NCBI GenBank assembly: GCA_902605165.1
Contig: CACLBJ010000003.1
Location: 62,001 to 126,000, forward strand
DNA: 64,000 bases
Source: an uncultured SAR86 cluster bacterium
GTDB lineage: Bacteria; Pseudomonadota; Gammaproteobacteria; Magnimaribacterales; D2472
Direction: 5' to 3'
Under the pieces are notes generated by a model. That model saw only the letters and a program-made list of their open reading frames with translations, did no database searches and had not been told where the DNA came from. This document shows, piece by piece, positions 1 to 9,872 of the stretch. Both the position numbers and the translations under genes were made by a program. The stretch's first letter is position 1. The number at the start of each line of letters is the position of its first letter.

Positions 1-1021
1 AAATTTCCGATAAAGATTTTATAATCTGATCCCTAATAGGACTGATTTTTGGAATCTCAGATACAACTGTTATATCAATATTGTTTAGATGATATCGCCT
101 CTTTTTCATCAAATCCAAACAATAGGTAATAATTACTCTACTATCTAAATCTTTACTTTTAGGATCATCTTCTGGAAAAGCAGTTCCAATATCACCTTCA
201 GATAATGCGCCCAAAATTGAGTCAGCTAAAGAATGCAGAATTACATCACCATCGGATATTGCTTCAATACCGAATTCGAATGGAAACCTTACACCCCCAA
301 AAACTATTGAATCTCCATCACAAAATCTATGCAAATCAAATCCGTTCCCAATGAGAATATCTTTTTTTTCTAGATCCTCTGGATAAGTAATTTTTATATT
401 TTTCTGTGATCCCTCAATAAAATTTATACTAAAGCCACACTGTTCCATTGCTGAGCTCTCATCAGTAGGATAAATACCCTTTGAAATTAATCCTTCAAGA
501 GCATCTTCTAATTTTTTAGATTCACAGATTTGTGGTGTTTGAACTAAAATAAAATCACCTCTTTCAACCATCTTACAAGATCCTTCCTCTAAGCTTTTAA
601 TTGAATCTTTTGGCTTTATTCCATAAAAAATACAATCATAGTCAGAATCTAAGATGGATGTATATATCTTTTCTAAAGAATCTAGGTCAATATATGGTCT
701 AACCCCATCATGGGTCATAACATAGTCATATTTTTCAATATTTTCACTCCTAATTCCGTTCAGAACTGATTCTGATCTAGAATTTCCTCCACTTATAATA
801 GAGAATCTTTCATCTAGATTGATACTTATTTTTTTTTGAAAACTTTCTGGATCTTTGACGACAACTACAATTTTTGAAGCAGGTTTAAACATCATAAAAT
901 TACTCAAGGTTGTCTCAATAACTGACAAATCTCCCAAACTAACATGCTGTTTTTCAACTTGAGATGAAAATCTATTTCCTATTCCTGCACATGGAATAAT
1001 TACTAAAAGGTTATTATTCAT
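1..1021 (-). CDS. ispDF: Bifunctional IspD-IspF fusion, 3' end outside the window
   Basis: Two steps of the MEP isoprenoid pathway in the cytosol: IspD makes CDP-methylerythritol and IspF cyclises its phosphorylated form. I translated from the ATG at 1021 and the frame stays open to the window edge. IspD occupies about residues 1-220, with a nucleotide-binding start CAGIGNRF, a KQH and an HDGVRPYI motif. IspF follows without a break at about residue 222 (GNGFDLHRF with metal ligands D and H, then ILHSLADSILGA and GDIGTAFPEDD). The start overlaps the ftsB stop by 8 bases. Gammaproteobacteria usually carry two adjacent genes; the fusion is more typical of alpha- and epsilonproteobacteria. The C-terminal end of IspF is missing because of the window edge. 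Confidence 0.93.
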   Translation of the reverse strand, partial: MNNNLLVIIPCAGIGNRFSSQVEKQHVSLGDLSVIETTLSNFMMFKPASKIVVVVKDPESFQKKISINLDERFSIISGGNSRSESVLNGIRSENIEKYDYVMTHDGVRPYIDLDSLEKIYTSILDSDYDCIFYGIKPKDSIKSLEEGSCKMVERGDFILVQTPQICESKKLEDALEGLISKGIYPTDESSAMEQCGFSINFIEGSQKNIKITYPEDLEKKDILIGNGFDLHRFCDGDSIVFGGVRFPFEFGIEAISDGDVILHSLADSILGALSEGDIGTAFPEDDPKSKDLDSRVIITYCLDLMKKRRYHLNNIDITVVSEIPKISPIRDQIIKSLSEI

Positions 1022-1313
1022 TCTCATCCTCTTCTTCAAAAACTATGAATTCCTCATCAGGCATAATGAGGTTAAATTTTTCACGAGCAATATTTTCAAC
1101 ATGCATATTAGGGTTCTCTTGAGCTTGTTTAATACTTTCAGATAATTTTTTATTTTCATCCATCAGTTTTTGATTTTCTTCCAGCAATTCTTTATTACTC
1201 TCAACAATCAGATTTCTTTCTTCTATGCCGCTTTCACTAAAAAATAAAGAATACAAAAGAGCTGCTATTAAAAGGAAAAATAAAATGATAATTAAAGGTG
1301 CTAATCTCATCAT
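1014..1313 (-). CDS. ftsB: Cell division protein FtsB
   Basis: FtsB is a small bitopic inner-membrane protein that forms the FtsQLB complex activating septal peptidoglycan synthesis. The 99-residue product has one membrane segment (about residues 5-24), then a heptad-rich coiled coil rich in E, N and K (about 30-66), then the typical acidic end. It lies between eno and ispD, the usual gammaproteobacterial position. The eno stop and the ftsB start share one base (TGATG), so translation is probably coupled. A second Met directly after the first could also be the start. Confidence 0.9.
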   Translation of the reverse strand: MMRLAPLIIILFFLLIAALLYSLFFSESGIEERNLIVESNKELLEENQKLMDENKKLSESIKQAQENPNMHVENIAREKFNLIMPDEEFIVFEEEDENE

Positions 1314-2584
1314 CAGCCATATGAAAAGCTATTTTTTTTATCAATCCAATAAAGCCTATTATATTTTGCAACCCTTTCAGATCTGCATGGTGCTCCTGTT
1401 TTAATTTGACCTGTTCCTGTTCCAACAGCCAGATCAGAAATTGATGAGTCCTCAGTCTCTCCAGATCTATGGGAAATAATATTTTTATAGTCATTATTTA
1501 AAGCAATAGAAATTGTTTCAAGCGTTTCTGATATTGTTCCGATTTGGTTATATTTTATTAAAACTGAATTAGCAATCTCATTACTTATTCCTTGCTTGAG
1601 GACGTCAGGATTTGTTACAAAAAGATCATCTCCAACTAGTTGGCATTTACCTCCAATTTGTTTTGTAAGCAGCTTCCATCCCTCTAAATCATTTTCATCC
1701 ATTCCATCTTCAATAGATGTTATTGGGAAATCATTTGCCAAACCCTCTAAATATTTGGCAAATTCAAGACTGGTAAGCTCTCTATCTTCACCTTTTAGGT
1801 GATAAATACCATTTTCATAAAATTCACTTGCAGCACAGTCTAAGGATATGCAAATATCTGAACCCAATTTAAGACCAGTTTTGTCTACAGCGCTTGCAAT
1901 TAACTCAAGTGCTTCTCTGTTTGTGTTGAGATTTGGAGCAAAGCCACCTTCATCACCTACTGCAGTTGATAAGCCTTTTTTCTTGAGAATAAATTTAAGA
2001 TTCCAATAAATCTCTGAAGACCACTGCATGGCTTGAGAAAAATTAACTGCTCCTTTTGGAATGATCATGAATTCTTGTATATCAATATTGTTGTCTGCAT
2101 GCTCACCACCGTTAAGAATATTTAACATAGGTATTGGAATAACTTGATCAATTGTTTTGCCCATTTTATTTCCAAGCAGAATATTAAAGTAATTATGCAA
2201 ATCTAAATTCTCTGATTTAGATGATGCTTTTGCAGAAGCTATTGATACGGAAAGAATTGCATTAGCTCCTAGGTGAGATTTATCACTTGTACCATCTAAA
2301 TCTTTTAAGATTTTATCAATATGGTCTTGGTCAATTGGATTCTCTCCAATGAGAGAATTCTTTATGCGACCATTAATATTATCTAAGGCTTTTTTTACGC
2401 CTTTACCATGAAATGCTTCACCTCCATCTCGAAGCTCTAGAGCTTCTTTTTCCCCAGTTGAAGCACCACTAGGGACCATTGCAACTGATCTAGTTCCATC
2501 ATCTAATTGTATTTCAGTAGAAATTGTAGGAAGACCTCTTGAATCCAGAACTTGAATGGAGGTTAGATTTTCAATTTTGGGCAT
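1313..2584 (-). CDS. eno: Enolase
   Basis: Converts 2-phosphoglycerate to phosphoenolpyruvate in glycolysis and is a component of the RNA degradosome in relatives. The 423 residues match the family length. Visible signatures are VGDEGGFAPNL (catalytic Glu region), SIEDGMDE and VGDDLFVTN (magnesium ligands), LIKYNQIGT (catalytic Lys; most members have V where this has Y) and SHRSGETEDSSISDLAVG. It follows kdsA with one base between the kdsA stop and its ATG and is coupled to ftsB downstream. Confidence 0.98.
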   Translation of the reverse strand: MPKIENLTSIQVLDSRGLPTISTEIQLDDGTRSVAMVPSGASTGEKEALELRDGGEAFHGKGVKKALDNINGRIKNSLIGENPIDQDHIDKILKDLDGTSDKSHLGANAILSVSIASAKASSKSENLDLHNYFNILLGNKMGKTIDQVIPIPMLNILNGGEHADNNIDIQEFMIIPKGAVNFSQAMQWSSEIYWNLKFILKKKGLSTAVGDEGGFAPNLNTNREALELIASAVDKTGLKLGSDICISLDCAASEFYENGIYHLKGEDRELTSLEFAKYLEGLANDFPITSIEDGMDENDLEGWKLLTKQIGGKCQLVGDDLFVTNPDVLKQGISNEIANSVLIKYNQIGTISETLETISIALNNDYKNIISHRSGETEDSSISDLAVGTGTGQIKTGAPCRSERVAKYNRLYWIDKKNSFSYG

Positions 2585-2585
2585 T

Positions 2586-3425
2586 TTATTTAAGATCTAA
2601 ATCTTTTTGAGACTTTACAAGTTTGTCTAGTTCTTGCACTTGAAAAAGAAATGATTCAAGCTGATCAAGTTTTAGGGCGCATGGTCCATCACATTTAGCT
2701 TTATTTGGATCAGGATGAGCTTCAAGAAACAATCCAGCAATCTTTTGAGAAATTCCTGCTTTTGCCATATGCAAAAGGTATTCTCTCCTACCGTCAGTAG
2801 ACTTTCCCAGCCCGCCAGGAAGTTGGAGTGAGTGAGTAACATCAAACATGACTGGAACAGAGTATTCTTTCATTATTTGAAAATTAAGCGTATCAACTAC
2901 AAGATTGTTATAACCAAAAATATTTCCTCTCTCGCATAAAATAACCTTGTCATTTCCAGCAGACTTACATTTTTCAACAACATTTTTCATTTCAGCTGCT
3001 GAAAGAAATTGTGGCTTCTTAAATTGAATAGCTGATTTTGTTTTTGCAGCTGCAGAAACAAGATCAGTTTGTCTGCATAAGAATGCAGGAATTTGAATAA
3101 CTTCACAAACTTCACTTACAGCTTTGGCTTGACTTGGCTCATGTATATCGGTAATTACAGGAACATCGAATGCTGATGAGACTTTATCAAGGATTTTCAG
3201 CCCTTCATCCATACCCGGACCTCTAAAAGAATCAATTGAACTTCTGTTAGCCTTATCAAAGGAGGCTTTAAAAATCCAATTTATGTTTAACTTATCAGTA
3301 ACTTCTTTAAATTTTTCAGCTACTAAGAGGGCGGTCTCTTCTGATTCAAGAACATTCATTCCACCCATCAAGGTTAAACCTTGGTCATTTCCTATTTGAA
3401 AATCTTTTATTGAAATATCTTTCAT
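2586..3425 (-). CDS. kdsA: 3-deoxy-D-manno-octulosonate 8-phosphate synthase
   Basis: Condenses phosphoenolpyruvate with arabinose 5-phosphate to make KDO-8-phosphate, needed for the lipopolysaccharide inner core. The 279-residue protein shows [56 protein letters not shown] and the [11 protein letters not shown] segment with the substrate and metal region. The start overlaps the pyrG stop as ATGA. Its place between pyrG and eno is common in gammaproteobacteria; enolase next door makes its PEP substrate. Confidence 0.97.
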   Translation of the reverse strand: MKDISIKDFQIGNDQGLTLMGGMNVLESEETALLVAEKFKEVTDKLNINWIFKASFDKANRSSIDSFRGPGMDEGLKILDKVSSAFDVPVITDIHEPSQAKAVSEVCEVIQIPAFLCRQTDLVSAAAKTKSAIQFKKPQFLSAAEMKNVVEKCKSAGNDKVILCERGNIFGYNNLVVDTLNFQIMKEYSVPVMFDVTHSLQLPGGLGKSTDGRREYLLHMAKAGISQKIAGLFLEAHPDPNKAKCDGPCALKLDQLESFLFQVQELDKLVKSQKDLDLK

Positions 3426-5053
3426 TTTTTAGTCTTTATTGTACTTGAAATGAAGCTATTAAAGATAGGATGTCCGTCTCTTGGATTTGAAGTAAATTCG
3501 GGATGAAACTGACAACCAAGAAACCAGGGATGGTTTTGTATCTCAATCATCTCAACCAGCATGTCATCTGCAGAAGTACCAACTATATTCATGCCTTTTG
3601 TATTAAATCCATCTCTAAATTCCGGGTTAACCTCATATCTGTGTCTATGCCTTTCAACAATTTCTTCCTTTTTATACATTCTAAAAACATTAGAGCTCTT
3701 TTTTAGAACACAGGTCTGTCCACCCAACCTCATTGTTCCGCCTAAATCTGAGTCAGCTGTTCTTTTTTCAGTTTTACCAGTTTTATCTTTCCATTCTGTA
3801 ATAAGGGCAACAACAGGATAATTTGTTTTTAAATTAAATTCAGTGCTATTAGCTCCTTTAAGGCCTAGCATATTTCTTGCAAACTCAATAAGAGCAATTT
3901 GCATTCCAAGACATATCCCAAAATAGGGTATATTTTTAAGCCTTGCATATTCACAGGCAATGATCATACCTTCAATACCCCTACTTCCGAACCCGCCTGG
4001 TACCAACACAGCATCTGCAAATTTAAGCTTAGTTTTAACATTTCTTTTAGTTAATTTTTCTGCCTCTACAAAAGTTATATTAACTTTTGCATTATTTTTG
4101 ATGCCAGCATGATCAAGTGCTTCATTAAGAGACTTATAAGAATCTTTTAATTCTGTATATTTCCCAACCATAGCAACTTCAACAGATTTTTTAGGATTTA
4201 GTTTCGCTTGAACGACTTTTTTCCAATCATTTAAGTTTGGTTTTTTTGTTTTGAGGCCCAAATCCTTTAAAACTATTTCATCTACCTTCTGTTTATGAAG
4301 TAACAAAGGTATTGAGTAAACTGTATCTACATCATGCATAGATACAACATTAGACATATCAACGGAGCAAAATAGTGCTATTTTCTTTTTTTCATCTTTA
4401 GGGAGTTCTGTTTCAGATCTACAAATAAGACAGTTAGGACCAATTCCCAAAGACCTCAGCTCTTTAACTGAATGCTGGGTAGGTTTAGTTTTTAGCTCAC
4501 CTGAAGCATTTATATACGGCACAAGAGTTAAATGAACAAATGATGTTGATTTTGAAGGAAGATCTAAAGACATTTGTCTAATAGCTTCAACAAATGGCTG
4601 ACTTTCTATGTCACCAATAGTCCCTCCAATTTCTACTATAGCAACATCGCTTGCAGCTGCCCCTGCCTTAATCCTTCTTTTAATTTCGTCGGTAATATGG
4701 GGGATAACTTGAACAGTACCGCCAAGATATTTTCCTTTTCTTTCGTTCTTAATCACAGATTCATAAACTATTCCTGCAGTAAAGTTATTCTTTTTAGAAG
4801 CCTCAAATCTAACAAAACGCTCATAGTGACCTAAGTCAAGATCCGTTTCTGTTCCGTCATTCGTAACAAACACTTCTCCATGCTGAAATGGACTCATAGT
4901 CCCAGGATCAACATTGATGTAAGGATCTAATTTTAATAAGGAGACCTTTAGGCCTCTTGCTTCCAGAAGAGCCCCAATTGAGGCGGCAGCAATACCTTTT
5001 CCAAGAGAAGAAACAACTCCACCGGTGATAAAAATATACTTAGTTTTCGCCAT
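3422..5053 (-). CDS. pyrG: CTP synthase
   Basis: Amidates UTP to CTP with ammonia from glutamine. The N-terminal synthetase domain has the P-loop-like [15 protein letters not shown] and the [21 protein letters not shown] stretch. The C-terminal class I glutamine amidotransferase domain has the nucleophile elbow FGICLGMQ and the HPEF His-Glu pair near the end. The length of 543 residues is normal. I take the ATG at 5053 and not the GTG one codon upstream. It heads the run pyrG-kdsA-eno-ftsB-ispDF and is 60 bases downstream of the di-iron protein gene. Confidence 0.97.
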   Translation of the reverse strand: MAKTKYIFITGGVVSSLGKGIAAASIGALLEARGLKVSLLKLDPYINVDPGTMSPFQHGEVFVTNDGTETDLDLGHYERFVRFEASKKNNFTAGIVYESVIKNERKGKYLGGTVQVIPHITDEIKRRIKAGAAASDVAIVEIGGTIGDIESQPFVEAIRQMSLDLPSKSTSFVHLTLVPYINASGELKTKPTQHSVKELRSLGIGPNCLICRSETELPKDEKKKIALFCSVDMSNVVSMHDVDTVYSIPLLLHKQKVDEIVLKDLGLKTKKPNLNDWKKVVQAKLNPKKSVEVAMVGKYTELKDSYKSLNEALDHAGIKNNAKVNITFVEAEKLTKRNVKTKLKFADAVLVPGGFGSRGIEGMIIACEYARLKNIPYFGICLGMQIALIEFARNMLGLKGANSTEFNLKTNYPVVALITEWKDKTGKTEKRTADSDLGGTMRLGGQTCVLKKSSNVFRMYKKEEIVERHRHRYEVNPEFRDGFNTKGMNIVGTSADDMLVEMIEIQNHPWFLGCQFHPEFTSNPRDGHPIFNSFISSTIKTKK

Positions 5054-5113
5054 CACTAAAGATAATCATGATGGGATAACAGAATAACAGATATTAAAGA
5101 TTATATAAATGCT

Positions 5114-6205
5114 TTATGGAGCTAACTCTGCAGTTTCTTTAAATAATGGTCTTGATAGATCAGCCCAATCAATGTCTGCATCACTAGCATCATCTTCATA
5201 CTCAAGAATACCAAGTTTTTCAAATTTAGGTCTAATTGAATCAGTTAATAGCCCAATTCTCTTTAAATTTGGCATAACCCTTTGAAACAAAAGCTTTTGA
5301 AATGTTTGCATAATTTCAGAACTTAATTGAAATTGTCTAGCATCTTCAACATTCCAACCAAAGTGTTCATAGACTTCTATCGAAACAAGCCTTTCCTTGC
5401 TTAAGAAGCATGCTTCATAAGCAAACTGTGCCCTTTCTTCAACTTCTTTTTCAGATAAAGTTGTTACAAACTCTTCTAAATAATTAATGCCAAAAGTTAC
5501 ATGTCTTGCTTCATCTCGAATTATTAAATCAAGCATATCTTTAAGGACTGGATCTGGCGTTAAATCCCTTGAAGTTCTAAAAGCTGCTAGAGCTAGTCCC
5601 TCAATAATTAGCTGCATTCCAATAAACTTAAGATCCCACCTTGGGTCTGTAAGGATTTTATCTAAGATTGATTTTAGGGCATTACCTATAGGATACATAA
5701 GCTCCATTCTTGATTGAACATATCTATTAAAGCTTTCTACATGTCTAGCTTCGTCAAAAGTTTGAGAAGCTGCATAAAGCTTTGCATTATAAGTTGGTGC
5801 ACAACTAGTTAGCTGAGATGCTACTAGTAAAGCTCCCTGTTCTCCATGCAAGAACTGGCTCATACTCCATGCCTGTCTATGCCTTAGAAACCTCAACTTT
5901 TCTTTGTCTGACAACTTTTTGTAGGGCTCGTAATCATCCCAAAAAATTGGTGGGGGTTCATCTAAATGAACTATGGGTCTGTCCCAATTAATATCCATAT
6001 TAGAATTCCAGTTAAGCTCTTTACCTAACTCATAAAGCTTCTTTATTCTGTTATCTTGTATTGTATAGTCCCAATTATATGACCCGGTTAGAGGCGTATT
6101 AAAGATCTCAACAACATCAGTAACATCATTTTCTGACATATAGTCGGGTAAATCATCTGAGTCGATTACTTTTCTGGGTGTATCGTTAAGGTAATTAATT
6201 TTCAT
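5114..6205 (-). CDS. Ferritin-like di-iron carboxylate protein, substrate unknown
   Basis: I do not recognise a named function. The 363 residues carry two iron-binding half sites of the ferritin/ribonucleotide-reductase-R2 type: E122 with DEARH (E152, H155), and E202 with RDEARH (E232, H235). This gives the E...EXXH...E...EXXH pattern of di-iron oxidases and oxygenases. There is no signal peptide or membrane segment, so it is probably cytosolic. It directly abuts alr upstream (stop at 6206, ATG at 6205) and sits before pyrG, an odd place for an oxidase. R2-like oxidase, AurF-like N-oxygenase or desaturase-like roles are all possible. The fold call is firm; the function is open. Confidence 0.75.
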   Translation of the reverse strand: MKINYLNDTPRKVIDSDDLPDYMSENDVTDVVEIFNTPLTGSYNWDYTIQDNRIKKLYELGKELNWNSNMDINWDRPIVHLDEPPPIFWDDYEPYKKLSDKEKLRFLRHRQAWSMSQFLHGEQGALLVASQLTSCAPTYNAKLYAASQTFDEARHVESFNRYVQSRMELMYPIGNALKSILDKILTDPRWDLKFIGMQLIIEGLALAAFRTSRDLTPDPVLKDMLDLIIRDEARHVTFGINYLEEFVTTLSEKEVEERAQFAYEACFLSKERLVSIEVYEHFGWNVEDARQFQLSSEIMQTFQKLLFQRVMPNLKRIGLLTDSIRPKFEKLGILEYEDDASDADIDWADLSRPLFKETAELAP

Positions 6206-7258
6206 TTAAGTCACTTTTACTTTTACTCTTTTAGTGATTCTAGTCATAAGCTCATATGAAATCAATCCATTTTTATTTGAAAATTCATTGATTGGGAGTT
6301 CTTCAGACCAGAAAGAAACAAGATCATTTTCTGCTACTTTAGGAAGATTTGTAACATCTATTGATACTAAATCCATGCTCACTCTTCCAAAAATCTCTGC
6401 CTGTTTATCATTTACTAACACTTTAGTCCCGTCAATTGTTGTTTGGGGGATTCCATCAGCATATCCAGCATAGACTGTAGCAATTCTCATATCCTTAGAT
6501 GCTTTCTTTCTCCCACCATATCCAACTCTTTCTCCTTTTCTTATGTTTCTTATCGAAATTATTGGGGCTCTGAATGTCATTGCTGTTTTTAGATTCAAAT
6601 TTTTAAACTCTCCACCATAAGCGGCTATACCTGATCTAACCCAATCAAATGAAAGCTCAGGAAAATTTATTAAACATGCGCTATTACAAATACTTCTTTT
6701 TGTTTTCCTCTCAACTATGTTAAAGACTTTTTCAAAGTTATTTATTTGCATCTTGTTCATTGGATCATCTGGATCATCTGCGCATGCCATATGTGTCATG
6801 AGCACAGAATTAGAATTTATGATTCCCTTTTCATAGGCTACTTTTAATTCTTCTTGTGAAAGCCCCAATCTATTCATGCCAGTATTTATTTTTATCCAAA
6901 GGCCGAGCTCACTATTATTAGTGCCAATAAGCTTAAATTGGTTCATATTATGAATAACTATTTGTATTTTATTTTCTTTAGCTACTTTAATTTCATGATC
7001 TGTATAAATGCCTTGCATAAGAAGGATGGGCTTATTGGTGGCTTTTCTGACTAAAATAGCTTCTTCCATTCTAACTACACCAAAAGCATCAACATAGCTT
7101 TCAAGTTTTCTTACAATCTCTTTTAAGCCATGTCCATAGGCATTACTTTTCACGATGAACATAAATTTTGACTCGCTGCTAATAAGTGATTTTAGGCGAG
7201 AAATATTGCTAATAATTTTAGAGCTATCGACGATTAGCTCTGCTGAGAAGGTTGTCAT
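6206..7258 (-). CDS. alr: Alanine racemase
   Basis: PLP-dependent conversion of L-alanine to D-alanine for peptidoglycan. The 350-residue product has the PLP lysine in VKSNAYGHG (K37), the catalytic Tyr region VGYGGR, and YAGYADGIP, followed by the C-terminal beta domain with GRVSMDLVSID. Its ATG overlaps the dnaB stop (ATGA), which continues the common order rplI-dnaB-alr. D-alanine made here feeds Ddl, encoded about 5 kb upstream in the same block. Confidence 0.96.
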   Translation of the reverse strand: MTTFSAELIVDSSKIISNISRLKSLISSESKFMFIVKSNAYGHGLKEIVRKLESYVDAFGVVRMEEAILVRKATNKPILLMQGIYTDHEIKVAKENKIQIVIHNMNQFKLIGTNNSELGLWIKINTGMNRLGLSQEELKVAYEKGIINSNSVLMTHMACADDPDDPMNKMQINNFEKVFNIVERKTKRSICNSACLINFPELSFDWVRSGIAAYGGEFKNLNLKTAMTFRAPIISIRNIRKGERVGYGGRKKASKDMRIATVYAGYADGIPQTTIDGTKVLVNDKQAEIFGRVSMDLVSIDVTNLPKVAENDLVSFWSEELPINEFSNKNGLISYELMTRITKRVKVKVT

Positions 7259-8646
7259 TCAAACTTACTATATAGACCCTCCTCTGGGAGTCGGTCATCA
7301 GGAACAAAGTCTTCAAATCTTGCATATTGTTTCAAGAAAGTGAGATAAGTTTTGCCAATTGGACCATTTCTTTGTTTTCCAATAATAATCTCAGCCTTGT
7401 TACCCTGATCGGAATCCTCGTTGTAAACTTCGTCTCTATAAATAAATAAGATTACATCTGCATCTTGCTCAATTGCGCCAGAATCTCTTAAATCAGCCAT
7501 CATTGGTCTCTTATCTGTCCTTTGTTCAACTGCTCTATTAAGCTGCGATAGTGCTAATACAGGGACATTTAACTCTTTAGCTAAGGATTTTAAAGATCTT
7601 GATATCTCAGAAATCTGATTAACGCGGTTTTCGAGAGATCCTGGAACCTGCATTAGCTGTAAGTAATCTACTACAATTAATGAAAGTCCATTTGGCTCCT
7701 GTCTATTAACTCTTCTTGCTCTGGCTCTTAGTTCCATAGGGGAAATTAGAGAACTATCATCAATATATATAGGAAGTTCACGCAACCTCTTGCTTTGCTC
7801 AACTACCTGAGTGACTTGTTTATTATCAAGCTTTCCTGATCGAACGTCCTGTTGATCCAATCTAGACATTCCTGAAAGTAATCTAGTGGTTAGTGATTCT
7901 GCAGGCATCTCAAGACTAAATACAAGCACAGCTCCAGTATTTTCATCATTCTCGACTAAAACATTTTCTGCTATATTCATTGCAAGTGCGGTTTTACCCA
8001 TGCTTGGCCTTCCTGCAACAACAATCAGGTCACCATCCTGCAGTCCCTGTAATTTATTATCTATTGCTTTAAAGCCAGTTGAGCTACCAAGGAGTTTAGA
8101 GCCGCTTTCAGCCAACTGATGGAGTCTATCAATTGATTTAGGTATCAACTCCTTCATTGATAGAATGCTAGATTGTGATCTGTTAGCTTCATCATTTAAA
8201 GAAAATATTTTTCTTTCTGCTTCATCGAGAAGACTATAACCATCCATTCCTTGAGGGTTGTTTATTAATTCAGCAATCTCAGAATTTGCTTTCATGAGTT
8301 GTCTTGCTACTGATCTTTGCCTGATAATTTCGGCATATGCCTCGAGGTTTGCCGCAGTTGGGGTCTCGGTTGCCAGCGATATAAGATAATCTTTACCTCC
8401 GATTTTATTAAGAAGATTTTTACTATCAAGCTTTTCAGATACTGTAAGGGGGTCAAGCGGCTTATTCTCATTAATAAGCTCTCCCATGCTCTCAAAAATA
8501 AGTTGATGATCTTTACCATGGAAATCTTTATCAGAAATTTTGAGGATAACTGAATCAAATCTTTCAGTCTCGAGCATTAAGCCACCTAAAACGGCTTTTT
8601 CAGCTTCCCTAGCTTGTTGGTTAAAATTGTTAGTTATTTCTGACAT
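7255..8646 (-). CDS. dnaB: Replicative DNA helicase DnaB
   Basis: Hexameric 5'-3' helicase of the replication fork. The N-terminal primase-interacting helical domain (about residues 8-110) starts with AREAEKAVLGGLML. The RecA-like C-terminal domain has Walker A GRPSMGKT (residues 212-219), Walker B LIVVDYLQLM, the ALSQLNRAVEQR segment and DLRDSGAIEQDADV. The length of 463 is normal and I see no intein. It follows rplI after 38 bases and is coupled to alr. Confidence 0.97.
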   Translation of the reverse strand: MSEITNNFNQQAREAEKAVLGGLMLETERFDSVILKISDKDFHGKDHQLIFESMGELINENKPLDPLTVSEKLDSKNLLNKIGGKDYLISLATETPTAANLEAYAEIIRQRSVARQLMKANSEIAELINNPQGMDGYSLLDEAERKIFSLNDEANRSQSSILSMKELIPKSIDRLHQLAESGSKLLGSSTGFKAIDNKLQGLQDGDLIVVAGRPSMGKTALAMNIAENVLVENDENTGAVLVFSLEMPAESLTTRLLSGMSRLDQQDVRSGKLDNKQVTQVVEQSKRLRELPIYIDDSSLISPMELRARARRVNRQEPNGLSLIVVDYLQLMQVPGSLENRVNQISEISRSLKSLAKELNVPVLALSQLNRAVEQRTDKRPMMADLRDSGAIEQDADVILFIYRDEVYNEDSDQGNKAEIIIGKQRNGPIGKTYLTFLKQYARFEDFVPDDRLPEEGLYSKFE

Positions 8647-8684
8647 GGGTTTATGATTTTTACATCATATTCAAAAATAAACAA

Positions 8685-9131
8685 CTACTCTGATTCTACT
8701 TTTACTATGATTTCGGTTGAAACCTCTTGGTGAAAGGATATTGTTACTGAATGCTCACCAATTTCCTTAATAGGACCTTCTGGAAGTTGAACTTGGCTCT
8801 TATCAATTTGAATATCTGATGATTGACATGCTTCTTCTATTTCTCTGGTTCCAATTGAACCATACATAGAGCCTTCTTCAGAAACAGCAACTTTGATTAA
8901 AACCTCTTTTCCAGAAACAGCATCTGCTGATGCTTGAGCTTGGACTTTCAGATCTTCTGATTCTGCTGCTAATTCTGCTTTTTTGGCTTCAACTATTTTT
9001 ATATTCTCATCATTAGCAAACATTGCTTTTTTTTGGGGTATTAAGTAATTCCTTGCAAATCCTGACTTCACATTAACAACATCTCCGATGTCACCTAAAC
9101 GAATAATTTTATCTAATAATATAATTTTCAT
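8685..9131 (-). CDS. rplI: 50S ribosomal protein L9
   Basis: Large-subunit protein L9: N-terminal domain binding 23S rRNA (MKIILLDKIIRLGDIGDVVNVKSG and GFARNYLIPQKKA), a long connecting helix rich in A, E and K, and a C-terminal domain ending in VSTEIIVKVE. The length of 148 matches E. coli. It lies two bases after the rpsR stop in the classical rpsF-rpsR-rplI operon. Confidence 0.97.
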   Translation of the reverse strand: MKIILLDKIIRLGDIGDVVNVKSGFARNYLIPQKKAMFANDENIKIVEAKKAELAAESEDLKVQAQASADAVSGKEVLIKVAVSEEGSMYGSIGTREIEEACQSSDIQIDKSQVQLPEGPIKEIGEHSVTISFHQEVSTEIIVKVESE

Positions 9132-9133
9132 AT

Positions 9134-9325
9134 TTATTTATGTGAATCTGTATATGGCAATAAAGCCATATATCTAGCAACTTTAATAGCTCTAGTAATT
9201 TTCCTCTGCTGAGAAGAGGTAACTCCAGAAACTCTTCCAGGAACAATTTTCCCAGTTTCTGTTATATACCTCTTAAGTAAATCAATGTTCTTATAATTTA
9301 TAAATTTTGAATCGAGATTACTCAT
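9134..9325 (-). CDS. rpsR: 30S ribosomal protein S18 (short N-terminus)
   Basis: S18 binds S6 on the small-subunit platform. The core is clear: [39 protein letters not shown] and [11 protein letters not shown] choose the ATG at 9325 because an AGGAG ribosome binding site sits 7 bases before it; an in-frame ATG at 9346 has none. This gives 63 residues, about 10-12 fewer than usual, so the basic arginine-rich N-terminal arm seen in E. coli is missing. The start overlaps the rpsF stop by 8 bases. Confidence 0.93.
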   Translation of the reverse strand: MSNLDSKFINYKNIDLLKRYITETGKIVPGRVSGVTSSQQRKITRAIKVARYMALLPYTDSHK

Positions 9326-9818
9326 TTTTAGTCTCCTCTTTTTCATTATCAGCTTGCTTATCTTCAGTTATTTCTTCATCTTTGCTAACTTCATCAACGG
9401 TTTCCTTTACTTCATCTAGCTTTTTGTCATCATCTTTTTTTGTATCTTCTTTTTTATCGGGTGATTTTATGGTTTTTTTAGGTTTGTCCTCTTCGTTCTT
9501 AGAATCCTCTTTAAGGACAGATTCAAAGTCTGGAACATTATTAGTTTTCATGAATAAATGTCTAATTATCATGTCATTGAACTTTATCTTGTTTTCAATT
9601 TCAGAAACACTTTCCGGATTCCCTTCTACATAATAGAAAAGATAGTGACCTTTATTATGATCATCTATGGAATATGCAAGCTTTCTTCTTCCAACATCAT
9701 CCAACCTAGATATCGAAAAATTATTATCTGACAACAGTTTTTCAAAGCTGGTGAAAAACTTATCAATATCCTTTGATAGGTCAGGATTAATTATTAAAGC
9801 TATTTCGTAATTTTGCAT
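9318..9818 (-). CDS. rpsF: 30S ribosomal protein S6 with long charged tail
   Basis: The S6 fold covers residues 1-103: [14 protein letters not shown], the GRRKLAYSI segment and [10 protein letters not shown]. Residues 105-166 form a low-complexity tail made almost only of K, D, E, N and T. E. coli S6 also has an acidic tail with added glutamates, but this one is much longer and mixes Lys with Asp and Glu. The gene heads rpsF-rpsR-rplI behind its own promoter and leader hairpin. Confidence 0.96.
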   Translation of the reverse strand: MQNYEIALIINPDLSKDIDKFFTSFEKLLSDNNFSISRLDDVGRRKLAYSIDDHNKGHYLFYYVEGNPESVSEIENKIKFNDMIIRHLFMKTNNVPDFESVLKEDSKNEEDKPKKTIKSPDKKEDTKKDDDKKLDEVKETVDEVSKDEEITEDKQADNEKEETKNE

Positions 9819-9842
9819 TTTTACCCTATGGTTTTAAGATTT

Positions 9843-9869
9843 AACACTTATTTGATAAATCAAGGTGTT
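9843..9869 (-). promoter_or_regulatory. Hairpin in rpsF leader, possible S6/S18 autoregulation site
   Basis: The leader between promoter and rpsF can fold: an outer stem AACAC/GTGTT (9869-9865 with 9847-9843) and an inner stem TTGA/TCAA with loop TTTA, with an uneven internal bulge between them. Many bacteria control rpsF-rpsR through a leader stem bound by S6:S18. The position and bulged shape fit, but I do not see the CCG trinucleotide reported for that motif, so the role is only suggested. Confidence 0.3.
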
Positions 9870-9872
9870 TGA

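Noticed and set aside
1237-1494. 85-residue minus-strand frame across ftsB and eno
   Set aside because: It is in another frame of two recognised genes, has low-complexity hydrophobic sequence and no ribosome binding site.
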